Shown here: one piece after another, positions 42,757 to 51,723 of the stretch
How the letters are laid out: the number at the start of each line of letters is the position of its first letter
Numbering within the stretch: position 1 is the stretch's first letter
DNA from: Orrella dioscoreae
Lineage (GTDB): Bacteria > Pseudomonadota > Gammaproteobacteria > Burkholderiales > Burkholderiaceae_B
Assembly: GCF_900089455.2 (NCBI RefSeq)
Contig: NZ_LT907988.1
Coordinates: forward strand, 868,001 to 932,000
DNA length: 64,000 bases
Direction of reading: 5' to 3'
Program-made: the position numbers and the translations under genes
Notes under the pieces: generated by a model
The model's input: only the letters and a program-made list of their open reading frames with translations
Told to the model about the DNA's origin: nothing
Databases searched by the model: none

Positions 42757-44270
42757 GCAGCACCCAAGCCATTACCGCCGACGTGTTCCAGGCCTTCCAG
42801 GCGTTCTTCCCGGGCGCGTCCCAGGTCGCGTCGTACGTGGACGGCAAGCTGCTGGCCGGCACCGGCGAGGTCGTCGCGCTGAAGCAGGCGTCCACCGGCG
42901 CCGACAGCGTGTCGTATCCCGATGGCGGCGCGCCTGCCGCGCAGGCCGCCGTGGCCGCCGCGCTGGCGGGCCAGGCCAAGTGGTGGGCGCTGACCCACGC
43001 GCAGCGTGGCCGCATCCTGTTCGCCGTGGGCCAGCGCGTGCGCGCCCGCGCCGAGGAGCTGGCCCGACTGGAGTCGCTGACCTCCGGCAAGCCCATCCGC
43101 GATTGCCGCGGCGAAGCCCAGAAGGTCGCCGAGATGTTCGAGTATTACGCCGGCTGGACCGACAAGGTCTATGGCGACGTCATCCCCGTTCCCACCTCGC
43201 ACCTGAACTACACGCGCCGCGAGCCCATCGGCGTGGTGCTGCAGATCACCCCCTGGAACGCGCCCATGTTCACGGCCGGCTGGCAGATCGCCCCCGCCAT
43301 CGCCATGGGCAATGCCGTGGTGCTGAAGCCGTCGGAACTGACGCCCTTCACCTCGCTGGCCCTGGCCGCGCTGGCCGAGGAAGCCGGCGTGCCCGTTGGC
43401 GTCATCAACGTGCTGGCGGGCTACGGCCACACCATCGTGCCGGCCGCGCTGGCCACGCGCCAGGTCGAGAAGGCGGTGTTCGTGGGCTCGGTGCCCACGG
43501 GCGCCAAGGTCGCCGCCAACGCGGCGCAGCACCTCGTGCCCTGCGTGCTGGAGCTGGGCGGCAAGTCGGCCAACATCGTGTTCGAGGATGCCGACATCGA
43601 TCGCGCCATCCTGGGCGCGCAGGCGGCCATCTTCGCCGGCGCGGGCCAGAGCTGCGTGGCGGGTTCGCGCCTGCTGGTCCAGCGCGGCATCCATGATGCC
43701 TTCGTCGAGCGCTTCGCCGCCGGCGCCGCGCGCATCCGCGTGGGCGATCCGCAGGACGACAAGACCGAAGTCGGCCCCATCTGCAGCCAGCGCCAGTTCG
43801 AGCACGTGCGTGGCCTGATCGCGTCGGCCCAACAGGAGGGCGCGCGCCTGGTCGGCACGCCCGAGCCCTTCGACGGCGACGGCTATTTCGTGCGTCCCAC
43901 GGTCCTGGCCGGCGTGACGCCCGAGATGTCGATCGCCCGCACCGAGGTCTTCGGTCCGGTGGTCGTGGTGATCCCCTTCGACACCGAAGCCGAGGCCATC
44001 GCCATCGCCAACGACAGCGACTTCGGCCTGGCCGGCGCCGTCTGGACCCGTGACGTGGGCCGCGCCCACCGCGTGGCCGCCGGCGTGCGCGCCGGCACGT
44101 TCTGGATCAACGGCTACAAGACCATCAACGTGGCCTCGCCTTTCGGCGGCTACAAGCAAAGCGGTTATGGCCGTTCCAGCGGCATCGATGCCCTGCGCGA
44201 ATACACGCAGGTCAAGAGCATCTGGGTCGAGACCGCCGCCGAGCCGGCAACGGCTTTCGGCTATCTCTGA
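42753..44270 (+). CDS. NAD(P)-dependent aldehyde dehydrogenase
   Basis: A 505-residue ALDH-superfamily enzyme oxidising an aldehyde to a carboxylic acid. Seen in the sequence are ITPWNAPMF and [14 protein letters not shown] (cofactor site), [12 protein letters not shown] with the general-base glutamate, the catalytic Cys301 in [10 protein letters not shown], and [12 protein letters not shown]. The last 20 or so residues diverge (VKSIWVET then a short tail). It overlaps the preceding dehydrogenase by ATGA, and the amidohydrolase follows after 36 bp with its own aaggag ribosome site. It is functionally paired with the hydroxyacid dehydrogenase by position. Confidence 0.95.
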   Translation: MSSTQAITADVFQAFQAFFPGASQVASYVDGKLLAGTGEVVALKQASTGADSVSYPDGGAPAAQAAVAAALAGQAKWWALTHAQRGRILFAVGQRVRARAEELARLESLTSGKPIRDCRGEAQKVAEMFEYYAGWTDKVYGDVIPVPTSHLNYTRREPIGVVLQITPWNAPMFTAGWQIAPAIAMGNAVVLKPSELTPFTSLALAALAEEAGVPVGVINVLAGYGHTIVPAALATRQVEKAVFVGSVPTGAKVAANAAQHLVPCVLELGGKSANIVFEDADIDRAILGAQAAIFAGAGQSCVAGSRLLVQRGIHDAFVERFAAGAARIRVGDPQDDKTEVGPICSQRQFEHVRGLIASAQQEGARLVGTPEPFDGDGYFVRPTVLAGVTPEMSIARTEVFGPVVVVIPFDTEAEAIAIANDSDFGLAGAVWTRDVGRAHRVAAGVRAGTFWINGYKTINVASPFGGYKQSGYGRSSGIDALREYTQVKSIWVETAAEPATAFGYL

Positions 44271-44306
44271 TCGTCGCTGACGCCATACGGACAAGGAGCA
44301 GGCACC

Positions 44307-45479
44307 ATGTCGGACACCGATACCCTGGACACCAAGCAACTCGCGGCCTGGCGGCATGATTTCCACCGCCATCCCGAGACGGCCTTCGAGGAACATCGCA
44401 CCAGCACGCGCGTGGCGGAACTGCTGCGCGAGTGGGGCATGGCCGTCGAGACCGGCATCGCCGGCACGGGCGTGGTCGCCACCCTGCAAGGGGCGCGCGG
44501 CGAGGGCCCGGCCATCGGGCTGCGGGCCGACATGGATGCGCTGCACGTCACCGAACTCAACGGTTTCGCGCATGCCTCCACCCACGCGGGCCGCATGCAT
44601 GCCTGCGGTCACGATGGCCACACCACCATGCTCCTGGGCGCCGCCCAGGCGCTGGCGGCCAACCCGGACTTCGCCGGCCGCGTGCATTTCATCTTCCAGC
44701 CCGCCGAGGAAAACGAGGGCGGCGCCCGCGCCATGATCGAGGCGGGTCTGTTCGAACGCTATCCGGTGCAGGGCGTCTATGCCATGCACAACTGGCCGGG
44801 CCTGCCGGCAGGCGAGGCCGCGGTGCACGCGGGCCCCGTCATGGCGGCCTTCGACATCTTCAACCTGAGCCTGCGCGGCAAGGGCTGCCACGCGGCCATG
44901 CCGCACCTGGGCAAGGACACGCTGCTGGCCGCCTGCCAGCTGGTCACGCAGCTGCCCGCGCTGATCGCGCGCGAGACGCCCGCGCACCAGCCGGCGGTGC
45001 TCAGCATCACCAGCTTCCATGCGGGCGACACCTATAACGTCATGCCCGAGGAAGTGCAGTTGCGCGGCACGATGCGCTGCTTCGACATGGCGCAGCGCGC
45101 GTCCATCGAGCAGCGCTTTCGCGACGCCATCCAGGCCATTGCCACGCTGCATGGCCTGACGGCGGAACTGGACTACCGCGTGAGCTATCCCGCCACCATC
45201 AACACGCCTGCGCATGCGGCGCGTTGCGCCACGGTGCTGGAAAGCGTGCTGGGCGAAGGCCGCGTGCATCGCGACCTGCCGCCCAGCATGGCGTCGGAGG
45301 ATTTTTCCTTCATGTCGCAAGCCTGTCCGGGCGCCTACATCTGGCTGGGCAACGGCCAGGACAGCGCGTCGCTGCACAACCCGCGCTATGACTTCAACGA
45401 TGCCCTGCTGCCGCTGGGCGTGAAGTACTGGACCGCGCTGGTGCGGTCCTTGCTGGGTGGGGAAGGGTTGCCGGGGTAG
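44307..45479 (+). CDS. M20D-family amidohydrolase (hippurate hydrolase-like)
   Basis: A metal-dependent amidohydrolase of 390 residues. Metal ligands and catalytic residues are visible as GLRADMDALHVTE, ACGHDGHTTMLLGAA, and the glutamate pair in FQPAEENEGGA. HNWPGLPAG and a lid domain with GKGCHAAMPHLGKD follow. Relatives cleave N-acyl amino acids such as hippurate, or indole-3-acetyl-amino acids. As the last gene of a transporter/dehydrogenase operon, it could release the acid or amine that the other enzymes process. The substrate is unknown. Strong Shine-Dalgarno (aaggag, 44293-44298). Confidence 0.93.
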   Translation: MSDTDTLDTKQLAAWRHDFHRHPETAFEEHRTSTRVAELLREWGMAVETGIAGTGVVATLQGARGEGPAIGLRADMDALHVTELNGFAHASTHAGRMHACGHDGHTTMLLGAAQALAANPDFAGRVHFIFQPAEENEGGARAMIEAGLFERYPVQGVYAMHNWPGLPAGEAAVHAGPVMAAFDIFNLSLRGKGCHAAMPHLGKDTLLAACQLVTQLPALIARETPAHQPAVLSITSFHAGDTYNVMPEEVQLRGTMRCFDMAQRASIEQRFRDAIQAIATLHGLTAELDYRVSYPATINTPAHAARCATVLESVLGEGRVHRDLPPSMASEDFSFMSQACPGAYIWLGNGQDSASLHNPRYDFNDALLPLGVKYWTALVRSLLGGEGLPG

Positions 45480-45506
45480 GCCGTTGCCTGCGCAGCCCCG
45501 GAGGCG

Positions 45507-45809
45507 TCAGGCCTGCAGTTGCGGTTGCAGCCTGATGCCCAGCGCCCGGGTCACTTTCAATATGGTGGCAAAACTCGGATTTCCCTCGCCTGACAGCGCC
45601 TTGTAGAGGCTTTCCCGGCCCAGGCCTGTGTCTCGTGCCAATTGCGTCATCCCTTTGGCGCGGGCAATGTCGCCCAGGGCCTTGGCAATGAAGGTGGCAT
45701 CGTCGCCTGCCTCTTCCATGCAGGCCTGCAGATACAGCACGCGGTCCTTCTCCGTGCCGAGATGATCCGCGCTGTCCCATTCCCGCAGTGTCGGCCTTGT
45801 CATGATCAT
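45507..45809 (-). CDS. HigA-type antitoxin, helix-turn-helix family
   Basis: Small DNA-binding antitoxin of 100 residues. The C-terminal half is an XRE-like helix-turn-helix: AKGMTQLARDTGLGRESLYK followed by ALSGEGNPSFATILKVTRALGI, the pattern of addiction-module antidote proteins. It is downstream of the toxin with a 4-base overlap (ATGA on the minus strand at 45806-45809), so the toxin-first order of higBA applies. The expected roles are neutralising the partner and repressing the shared promoter. ATG 45803 is an alternative start. Confidence 0.86.
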   Translation of the reverse strand: MIMTRPTLREWDSADHLGTEKDRVLYLQACMEEAGDDATFIAKALGDIARAKGMTQLARDTGLGRESLYKALSGEGNPSFATILKVTRALGIRLQPQLQA

Positions 45810-46105
45810 GTTTCCCTTAATTGGCGCGCCAGCGACAGGGCGGCGCGGATGTCCCGCGGCTGGGTGGATTTGTCGCCCCCTGCCAGCAGCACGATGATGT
45901 CCGTGGTTCGCGGCATGAAAACCACGCGGTATCCGGGGCCATGATGGATCCGCAGTTCCGCGACACCTTCACCGATTGGCGCCCAGTCTCCGTGGTTGCC
46001 GAGCTGCAGGCGGCGAATCCGGACTTGGATGCGTTTGGCTGTCAGCGTGTCGTCGATCTGTGCGAACCAGCGATCAAATGTGGGGGTGGTGTAAACGCGG
46101 ATCAA
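45806..46105 (-). CDS. RelE/ParE-superfamily toxin of a HigBA-like module
   Basis: Toxin of about 99 residues. The family pattern is present: IRVYTTPTFDRWFAQIDD near the N-terminus, IRRLQLGNHGDWAPIGEGVAELRIHHGPGYR in the centre and VVFMPRTTDIIVLLAGGDKS near the end. These match the addiction-module killer-protein group related to RelE. The start is uncertain: TTG 46105 gives the family length and N-terminus, whereas TTG 46150 would add 15 residues containing promoter-like sequence. A palindrome immediately upstream could be the operator. mRNA interference is the usual activity; it is not proven here. Confidence 0.84.
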   Translation of the reverse strand: MIRVYTTPTFDRWFAQIDDTLTAKRIQVRIRRLQLGNHGDWAPIGEGVAELRIHHGPGYRVVFMPRTTDIIVLLAGGDKSTQPRDIRAALSLARQLRET

Positions 46106-46110
46106 GCGGT

Positions 46111-46123
46111 CTGTATAAAACAG
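46111..46123 (-). promoter_or_regulatory. Candidate operator/-10 region of the toxin-antitoxin genes
   Basis: CTGT-ATAAA-ACAG is a short inverted repeat in an A/T-rich patch 6 bp before the presumed toxin start, and on the minus strand it includes TATACAG. It would suit autoregulation by the antitoxin. Confidence 0.35.
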
Positions 46124-46151
46124 GATACGCCTGTCGCCGGGGAGGGGCAAG

Positions 46152-46203
46152 CGTGAACATGGGGGAAATGCCCGCTCGATGAGCTGGGCGGGACCTGTTC
46201 ACG
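46152..46203. repeat. Nested inverted repeat between toxin and serine dehydratase genes
   Basis: Perfect 8-base arms CGTGAACA (46152-46159) and TGTTCACG (46196-46203) enclose 36 bases that themselves contain GCTC-GAT-GAGC and flanking CCCGC/GCGGG elements. The function is unknown; it may be a structured terminator or an insertion scar. Confidence 0.4.
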
Positions 46204-46292
46204 ATAAGGCCGGTTGCTTGGCGGCGCCGAGCCTGGCAGGCTTTGTTCCTGCTGCGGCTATTCCGTATTGATGATGGGTGCAAACGCGCTTC

Positions 46293-47681
46293 TCAACACT
46301 CCACCACGCTCACCGCCAAGCCCCCCAGCGACGTCTCCTTGTACTTGCTGAGCATGTCGCGGCCCGTTTCACGCAGGGTGCGGATGGCCTGGTCCAGGGA
46401 GACCAGGTGGCGGCCGTCGCCGTGCAGCGCCATGCGCGCGGCGTTGATGGCCTTCATCGACGCAATCGCATTGCGTTCGATGCAGGGCACCTGCACCAGG
46501 CCGCCCACGGGGTCGCAGGTCAGGCCCAGGTTGTGTTCCAGGCCGATCTCGGCGGCGTTCTCGATCTGCTCGGGCGTGCCGCCCAGCAGCGCCGCCAGGC
46601 CGGCGGCGGCCATGGCACACGCCACGCCGACCTCGCCCTGGCAGCCGACCTCGGCGCCCGAGATCGAGGCATTGCGCTTGCACAGCCCGCCGATGGCCGA
46701 GGCGGTGAAAAGGAAGGTGTCCACGTCGGCCTGCTGCATGCCGGGCTGGTTGCGCGCATAGAAATGCAGCACCGCCGGGATGATGCCCGCCGCGCCGTTG
46801 GTGGGCGCGGTCACCACGCGGCCGCCGCTGGCGTTTTCCTCGTTGACGGCCAGCGCGTACAGGTTCACCCAATCCATTTCCGACAGCGTGCGCGAGACCA
46901 CGTCCGACTGCTGGCGCGCGGCGTCTTCGAGGCGGCGGCGCAGCGCGGCCGCCCGGCGCGGCGTGTTCAGGCCGCCGGGCAGGATGCCTTCGCGATGCAG
47001 GCCGCGCGTGACACAGGCCTGCATCGCCCGCCAGACGGTGGCCAGCGCCGTGCGCGTGTCGGATTCGGGCCGCAGCGCCGCCTCGTTGGCCAGCACGATC
47101 TCGGCCATGGACAGGTCGTGGCGGCGGCACAGCGCCAGCAGTTCCGCGGCGCTGGTGTAGGGATAGGGCACGGGCGTGTCGGCGGCGGGGTGGTCGCCTG
47201 CTTCGCGTTCCCGGTTGGCGTCGATGATGAAGCCGCCGCCGATCGAGAAATAGGTATTGCGATGCAGTACCTGGCCGTCGCCGTCGCGGGCGGTGAGGCG
47301 CAGGGCATTCGGGTGGCGGGCCAGGGCGACCGGCACCATGCGCAGGTCGCGCCGCCAGTCGAAGGGGACTTCCACGGCATCGTCCAGGCGCAGCACGCCG
47401 TCCAGGCGCACGGCGGCGACATAGGCCTCGAACTGGTCCGGGTCGACCGTGGCGGGATCATGGCCCAGCAGGCCGCCCACCACGGCGAGATCGGTCGCGT
47501 GGCCGATGCCGGTGGCGGCCAGCGAGCCGTACAGGCGGATGTCCAGGTGGGCGACGCGGGCGCTCAGGCCGAGCGTGCGCAGGTCGCGCGCGAAGGCCAG
47601 GCCGGCGCGCATGGGGCCGGTGGTGTGCGAGCTGGACGGGCCGATGCCCACCTTGAAGAGATCGAGCGTGCTGATGGTCAT
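46293..47681 (-). CDS. sdaA: L-serine ammonia-lyase (serine dehydratase), single chain
   Basis: An iron-sulphur enzyme of 462 residues that converts L-serine to pyruvate and ammonia. The N-terminus [20 protein letters not shown] is the SdaA beta-domain signature. Cysteine ligands for the 4Fe-4S cluster appear in [20 protein letters not shown] and [19 protein letters not shown]. The length and uninterrupted alpha/beta parts indicate the fused bacterial form. It is divergently transcribed from a GcvA-like LysR gene across 115 bp, so that regulator is a likely controller. The minus-strand stop at 46293 has no clear terminator. Confidence 0.96.
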   Translation of the reverse strand: MTISTLDLFKVGIGPSSSHTTGPMRAGLAFARDLRTLGLSARVAHLDIRLYGSLAATGIGHATDLAVVGGLLGHDPATVDPDQFEAYVAAVRLDGVLRLDDAVEVPFDWRRDLRMVPVALARHPNALRLTARDGDGQVLHRNTYFSIGGGFIIDANREREAGDHPAADTPVPYPYTSAAELLALCRRHDLSMAEIVLANEAALRPESDTRTALATVWRAMQACVTRGLHREGILPGGLNTPRRAAALRRRLEDAARQQSDVVSRTLSEMDWVNLYALAVNEENASGGRVVTAPTNGAAGIIPAVLHFYARNQPGMQQADVDTFLFTASAIGGLCKRNASISGAEVGCQGEVGVACAMAAAGLAALLGGTPEQIENAAEIGLEHNLGLTCDPVGGLVQVPCIERNAIASMKAINAARMALHGDGRHLVSLDQAIRTLRETGRDMLSKYKETSLGGLAVSVVEC

Positions 47682-47773
47682 GGTGGCGGCTGGCGATGCG
47701 TCGATACACCGCTTGAATTAGTATTTGTGAAGTGTTTTCTATTCTCCCGGGCTGTTCCGCCCCTCTCAAGCCA

Positions 47774-47793
47774 TAAATTCTGCCTTCGATTTA
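47774..47793. promoter_or_regulatory. Candidate LysR-type box ahead of the gcvA-like gene
   Basis: TAAAT (47774-47778) and ATTTA (47789-47793) form an inverted repeat with a 10-base spacer, ending 3 bp before the regulator's ATG, in the sdaA/lysR divergent region. The position suits autorepression together with activation of sdaA. Confidence 0.4.
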
Positions 47794-47796
47794 GAA

Positions 47797-48729
47797 ATGC
47801 TAAACGATAAGCGTGAAATCCCGGCCCAGGTGCATGCCCGCCTGAAGGTCTTCCTGGTCTGCGCCAAGCTGCTGTCCTTCACCCAGGCGGCGCAGGCCCT
47901 GCACGTGACGGTGGGCGCGGTCAGCCAGCAGATCAAGCAACTGGAGGAGTGGCTGGGTTTCCGGCTGTTCGTGCGGCTGCCGCGCCGCCTGACGCTGACG
48001 GACGAGGGCGCGCGGCTGAAGGCCGCCGTGGGGCCGGCCTATGAGGCCGTGGACCTGGAGATCGGCCGGCTCAGCGGCGGCAACCTCGCCGGTATCGTGA
48101 AGGTGCGCGCACTGCCGTCCTTCATGGCGAAGTGGCTGGTGCCGCGATTGCCGGACTTCCAGCGGCGTTATCCGGCGCTGGCGCTCCAACTGGAAGCCGA
48201 GGACAGCAGCCAGGCCTTGCAGCCCGGCGCTTTCGACCTGGCCATCGACCTGAACGACGGTGTGTACTCGGGCTTTGACATCACGCCGCTGATGGAGGAA
48301 GAGATCTTCCCGGTCTGCGCGCCTGCCTTGCTGGATGCCAGCCACCCCATTTCAACGCCCGACGACCTGCGCCACTATCCCTTGCTGCATGACATGACCG
48401 CCTGGCGCGGCAGCCCGCCCTACGCCGAGTGGGAAGGCTATCTGCGCGCCATCGGCGCGCCGCAGGTGGAGGTGCGGCGCGGGTATATGTTCAACCGCAA
48501 CCACCTGACCATCGAGGCCGCCATCGCGGGCATGGGCGTGGCGATTGCGCGGCGCACCCTGACGACCGACGAGCTCGCGCGCGGGCGCCTGGTGGCGCCT
48601 TTCGCCCAGCGAGTGTCCACGGGCAAGCGGTATGGCATCGCCTATGCGCCGGGCGCCCTGGACGACAGGCGGGTGGCGGCGGTGCACGACTGGCTGGTCG
48701 AGGCCGCGGCGCGCGCGGAGGCAGGCTGA
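47797..48729 (+). CDS. GcvA-like LysR-family transcriptional regulator
   Basis: A 310-residue LysR regulator. The winged helix contains LKVFLVCAKLLSFTQAAQAL and VTVGAVSQQIKQLEEWLGFRLF, and the sensor domain has VKVRALPSFMAKWLVPRLPDF. The latter is typical of the GcvA subgroup that controls glycine cleavage or amino-acid catabolism. ATG 47797 is directly preceded by a LysR-like inverted repeat. Divergence from sdaA makes serine/glycine metabolism the probable regulon; this is inferred. The gene ends in a short hairpin that overlaps its stop codon. Confidence 0.91.
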   Translation: MLNDKREIPAQVHARLKVFLVCAKLLSFTQAAQALHVTVGAVSQQIKQLEEWLGFRLFVRLPRRLTLTDEGARLKAAVGPAYEAVDLEIGRLSGGNLAGIVKVRALPSFMAKWLVPRLPDFQRRYPALALQLEAEDSSQALQPGAFDLAIDLNDGVYSGFDITPLMEEEIFPVCAPALLDASHPISTPDDLRHYPLLHDMTAWRGSPPYAEWEGYLRAIGAPQVEVRRGYMFNRNHLTIEAAIAGMGVAIARRTLTTDELARGRLVAPFAQRVSTGKRYGIAYAPGALDDRRVAAVHDWLVEAAARAEAG

Positions 48730-48745
48730 CCGCGCGCCGCGCGGT
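48729..48745. terminator. Short hairpin between convergent genes
   Basis: Perfect 7-base arms (48729-48735 and 48739-48745) with a 3-base loop, starting at the last base of the LysR stop codon. GC-rich, no T-run. Weak terminator candidate. Confidence 0.4.
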
Positions 48746-48754
48746 GCCTGCCGG

Positions 48755-50248
48755 TCAGGAGATCTCCGCTTGCGGTGCCTGGCCGTGTTGCGCCAGCCGT
48801 GCCAGGGCCCCCGGCACCAGCCCGGGCAGGTCGTCCGCGATCAGGCCCGGGCCGAATTGCGTGGCGGCGTCGCCGTGCAGCCAGGTGGCCGCGGCGGCGG
48901 CCTGGAACGCCGGCATGCCCTGGGCCAGCAGGCCGGTGACGAGGCCGGCCAGCACGTCGCCGCTGCCAGCCGTGGCCAGCGTGGACGGCGCGTTCGCGTT
49001 GATGATCGCCAGCCCGGAGGGCGCGGCGATGACGGTGTCGGCGCCCTTGAGCACCAGCACGGCGCCGCTGCGTGCCGCCGCGCGTCGCGCGCGGCTCAGC
49101 TTGTCGGCGTCGTCCATGCCGAAGAGGCGCTGGAACTCTCCCTCGTGCGGCGTCAGGACGCAGGGCCCTTCGATGGCCCGGAACAGCGTCTCGGGGTCGT
49201 AGCGAAAGGCGGTGAGCGCGCCGGCGTCCAGCACGCAAGGCTTGCCCGTGCCCAGCAAGGTCAGCACCGCGTCGCGGGTAACGGGATCGTCGGGCAGTCC
49301 CGGGCCCGCGAGCAGCGCCGTGTGGCGGCCATCCTCCAGCAAGGCGGACAGGTCGGCGGGCTGGGCCAGCGGCTGGACCATCACGCTCAACAGGTGGCTG
49401 GCATAGATCGCCAGCGATTCGGCGGGCACGGCCACGGAGGTCAGCCCCGCCCCGGCGCGGGCCGCGCCCAGCGCCGCCAGCCTGGCGGCGCCCGTCGTGG
49501 GGTAGCCGCCCCGGACCAGGGCATGGCCGCGCTGGTATTTATGGGTGCCGTGCCCCAGGGCCGGCAGGCTGGGCAGCCAGCACGCTGGGGCGTTCTCGTG
49601 CGCCTGGGGCTGCAGGGCGGCGAGGGCCGGGGCGGCGATGCCGATATCGGCCACCTCGATCTCCCCGCACAGCGTGCGTCCGGGCAGCAGCAGGTGGCCG
49701 GGTTTCTTGCGGAAGAACGTCACCGTCAGGTCGGCGCCGACCGCGCCCAGCGACGCGCCGGTGTCGCCGTCCACGCCGCTGGGGACGTCCACCGCCACCA
49801 CGGGCACGCCGCGCGCACGGGCGGCGGCCAGGGTCTGGGCCGCGACGTCCGGCAGCGGGCGCGACAGGCCCGCGCCGAAGAGCGCGTCGACGATCAGGCG
49901 GGCGTGGCGCACGGCGTCAGGCGACAGCGAGACCAGTGGACCGCCCCATTGGTGAGCGTGGAAGCGGGCATCGCCACGCAGCGCTTCCCTGTCGCCCAGC
50001 AGCGCGACGGTCACGGGCCAGCCTTGTTGCGCCAGCAGGCGGGCGGCGACGAATCCGTCCCCGCCATTGTTGCCGGGGCCGCACAGCACGGTCAGGGGGC
50101 GGGGCGTCCAGCGCCGCGCGATGGCCTGGGCCACGGCGTCACCGGCATGTTGCATGAGTGTCGTGCCGGGCGTGCCCGCCGCGATGGCCCGTTCGTCGGC
50201 CTCGCGCATCTGGGCCACGGTCAGCAGGGCGGTCTTGTCGGCATCCAC
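48755..50248 (-). CDS. nnr: Bifunctional NAD(P)H-hydrate epimerase/ADP-dependent dehydratase
   Basis: A metabolite-repair enzyme of 497 residues. The N-terminal half is the YjeF-N epimerase: TVAQMREADERAI, the GPGNNGGDGFVAARLL loop, and DVPSGVDGDTG. The C-terminal half is the YjeF-C/ribokinase-like dehydratase with GAARAGAGLTSVAV, LTPHEGEFQRLFG and the GSGDVLAGLVTGLLAQG catalytic region. Together they return hydrated NAD(P)H to usable NAD(P)H. GTG 50248 has an aagga site 8 bp upstream; the frame continues to 50437 with no family similarity. It is convergent with the LysR gene and divergent from a GGDEF gene. Confidence 0.95.
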   Translation of the reverse strand: MDADKTALLTVAQMREADERAIAAGTPGTTLMQHAGDAVAQAIARRWTPRPLTVLCGPGNNGGDGFVAARLLAQQGWPVTVALLGDREALRGDARFHAHQWGGPLVSLSPDAVRHARLIVDALFGAGLSRPLPDVAAQTLAAARARGVPVVAVDVPSGVDGDTGASLGAVGADLTVTFFRKKPGHLLLPGRTLCGEIEVADIGIAAPALAALQPQAHENAPACWLPSLPALGHGTHKYQRGHALVRGGYPTTGAARLAALGAARAGAGLTSVAVPAESLAIYASHLLSVMVQPLAQPADLSALLEDGRHTALLAGPGLPDDPVTRDAVLTLLGTGKPCVLDAGALTAFRYDPETLFRAIEGPCVLTPHEGEFQRLFGMDDADKLSRARRAAARSGAVLVLKGADTVIAAPSGLAIINANAPSTLATAGSGDVLAGLVTGLLAQGMPAFQAAAAATWLHGDAATQFGPGLIADDLPGLVPGALARLAQHGQAPQAEIS

Positions 50249-50401
50249 GGCGGCGTCCTTGCACGTTCCTGGGGCATGCGGGCGTGGCCGGAATGCCACG
50301 ACGTTACCCTGCACATATTCTAAGGTTGCACCTGACCGCTTATTCGTCGGAATGGGCATTCCCGTTTTCCGGTAATCTGCGCCTGCACTGAGGGTGGGTC
50401 C

Positions 50402-51709
50402 GTGGAACAGGCCACCTGGGGACGGGCTGCTGCACAAGGGCAGAGCCGCTCTTTTTTCTCCAGCGGCATCCCGGATGCCGAAATGGCAAGCATGAACAAT
50501 GAAAGCAGGGTTTTCAGTCTGCCCAAGTGGCGGCTGACGAAATGGCTCGCCGACGCGGGGCCGGACGTACCCCCGGACATCCGGGTCGCCTTGATTGGCG
50601 GCCTCTTTGGCACCCTGCCCATCTTCTTCGGCGGCGTGGTCAACACCATCCTGGTGGCGCTCATCGTCACCCTACGCCAGCCCGAGCCAGCCTTCTTCTT
50701 CTGGCTGGGCCTGGAAGTGCTGGTCTGCATGGCCCGTCTCGTGCTGCTCGTCGTGGCGCGCCGCAATGCGCTGGTGGGCAAAAGCACCTATACCGACATG
50801 ACGCTGTTGCTGGCCGTGGTCTGGGCCATGTCGGTGGGGTATGGCGCCTTCATCTGCCTGTTGAGCGGCGATTGGGTGGCGGCATGCATCGCCTGCCTGT
50901 CGGCGGCGGCCATGGTGGGCGGCATCTGCTTCCGCAATTTCGGCGCGCCCCGGATGACCGGCATCATGATCGGCTTCACCCTGGGGCCGTGCTGCGTGGC
51001 GGCCTTTTTCACCAACGAACCCGTCCTGGGCATTGTCCTGGCGCAAATCCCCGCGTACCTGGTCAGCATGACGATCGCGTCATACCGGCTGAACAAGATG
51101 CTGGTGTCGACCATGCGCGCCGAGCGGGAAAGCGAACAGCGCGCGCAACAGGATCCGCTGACTGGCCTGGCCAATCGCACGGGGCTGTTCAAGATGCTGG
51201 ACCGCGCGTTGCGGCAGGCGCAGGCAGGCCATGCGCGTTTCGCCGTCTTCTATCTGGACCTGGACGGCTTCAAGGCCGTCAACGACACGTATGGCCATGG
51301 CATGGGCGACAGCCTGCTGAAGGCCGTCGCCGAAAGGCTGGCGCTGGTGAAGCCCGGCAGCGGCGTGGCGGCGCGGATTGGCGGCGATGAGTTCGTGGTG
51401 CTGGCCTGCATCGAGGCGGGCTTTGATCCGCGTGCCTTCGCCGAATGCATCGTCGAGGTGGTCTGCCGTCCCTATGAGCTGGCGGGCGGCATCACGGTGC
51501 AGGTCGGCGGCAGCGTCGGCCTGGCGCTGGTGCCCGAGCATGGCGCCGAGACGGCCAGCGTGCTGGTCGCGGCCGACCGTGCCCTGTATCGCGCCAAGAC
51601 CGCGGGCAAGTCCTGCTGGGTCATGGCCGAAACGCAGGAAAGCGGCCCGGTCGGCGTGGGCGCGGCGTCGGCGGAGTCGCGCCTGCCGGAGGCCTCGGCG
51701 GCCCAATGA
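50402..51709 (+). CDS. Membrane-anchored diguanylate cyclase (GGDEF)
   Basis: A 435-residue c-di-GMP synthase candidate. About six hydrophobic segments (about 60-230) precede a GGDEF domain: DPLTGLANRTGLFKMLDRAL, FYLDLDGFKAVNDTYGHGMGD, and an intact GGDEF at 327-331. The RxxD inhibitory site is absent (the corresponding text is KPGSGVAARIGGDEF), so product inhibition is unlikely. The GTG start at 50402 has a gaggg site; ATG 50483 is an alternative. The N-terminal sensor is unclassified. It is a single gene divergent from nnr. Confidence 0.9.
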   Translation: MEQATWGRAAAQGQSRSFFSSGIPDAEMASMNNESRVFSLPKWRLTKWLADAGPDVPPDIRVALIGGLFGTLPIFFGGVVNTILVALIVTLRQPEPAFFFWLGLEVLVCMARLVLLVVARRNALVGKSTYTDMTLLLAVVWAMSVGYGAFICLLSGDWVAACIACLSAAAMVGGICFRNFGAPRMTGIMIGFTLGPCCVAAFFTNEPVLGIVLAQIPAYLVSMTIASYRLNKMLVSTMRAERESEQRAQQDPLTGLANRTGLFKMLDRALRQAQAGHARFAVFYLDLDGFKAVNDTYGHGMGDSLLKAVAERLALVKPGSGVAARIGGDEFVVLACIEAGFDPRAFAECIVEVVCRPYELAGGITVQVGGSVGLALVPEHGAETASVLVAADRALYRAKTAGKSCWVMAETQESGPVGVGAASAESRLPEASAAQ

Positions 51710-51723
51710 CGCCAGGCCGGCCG

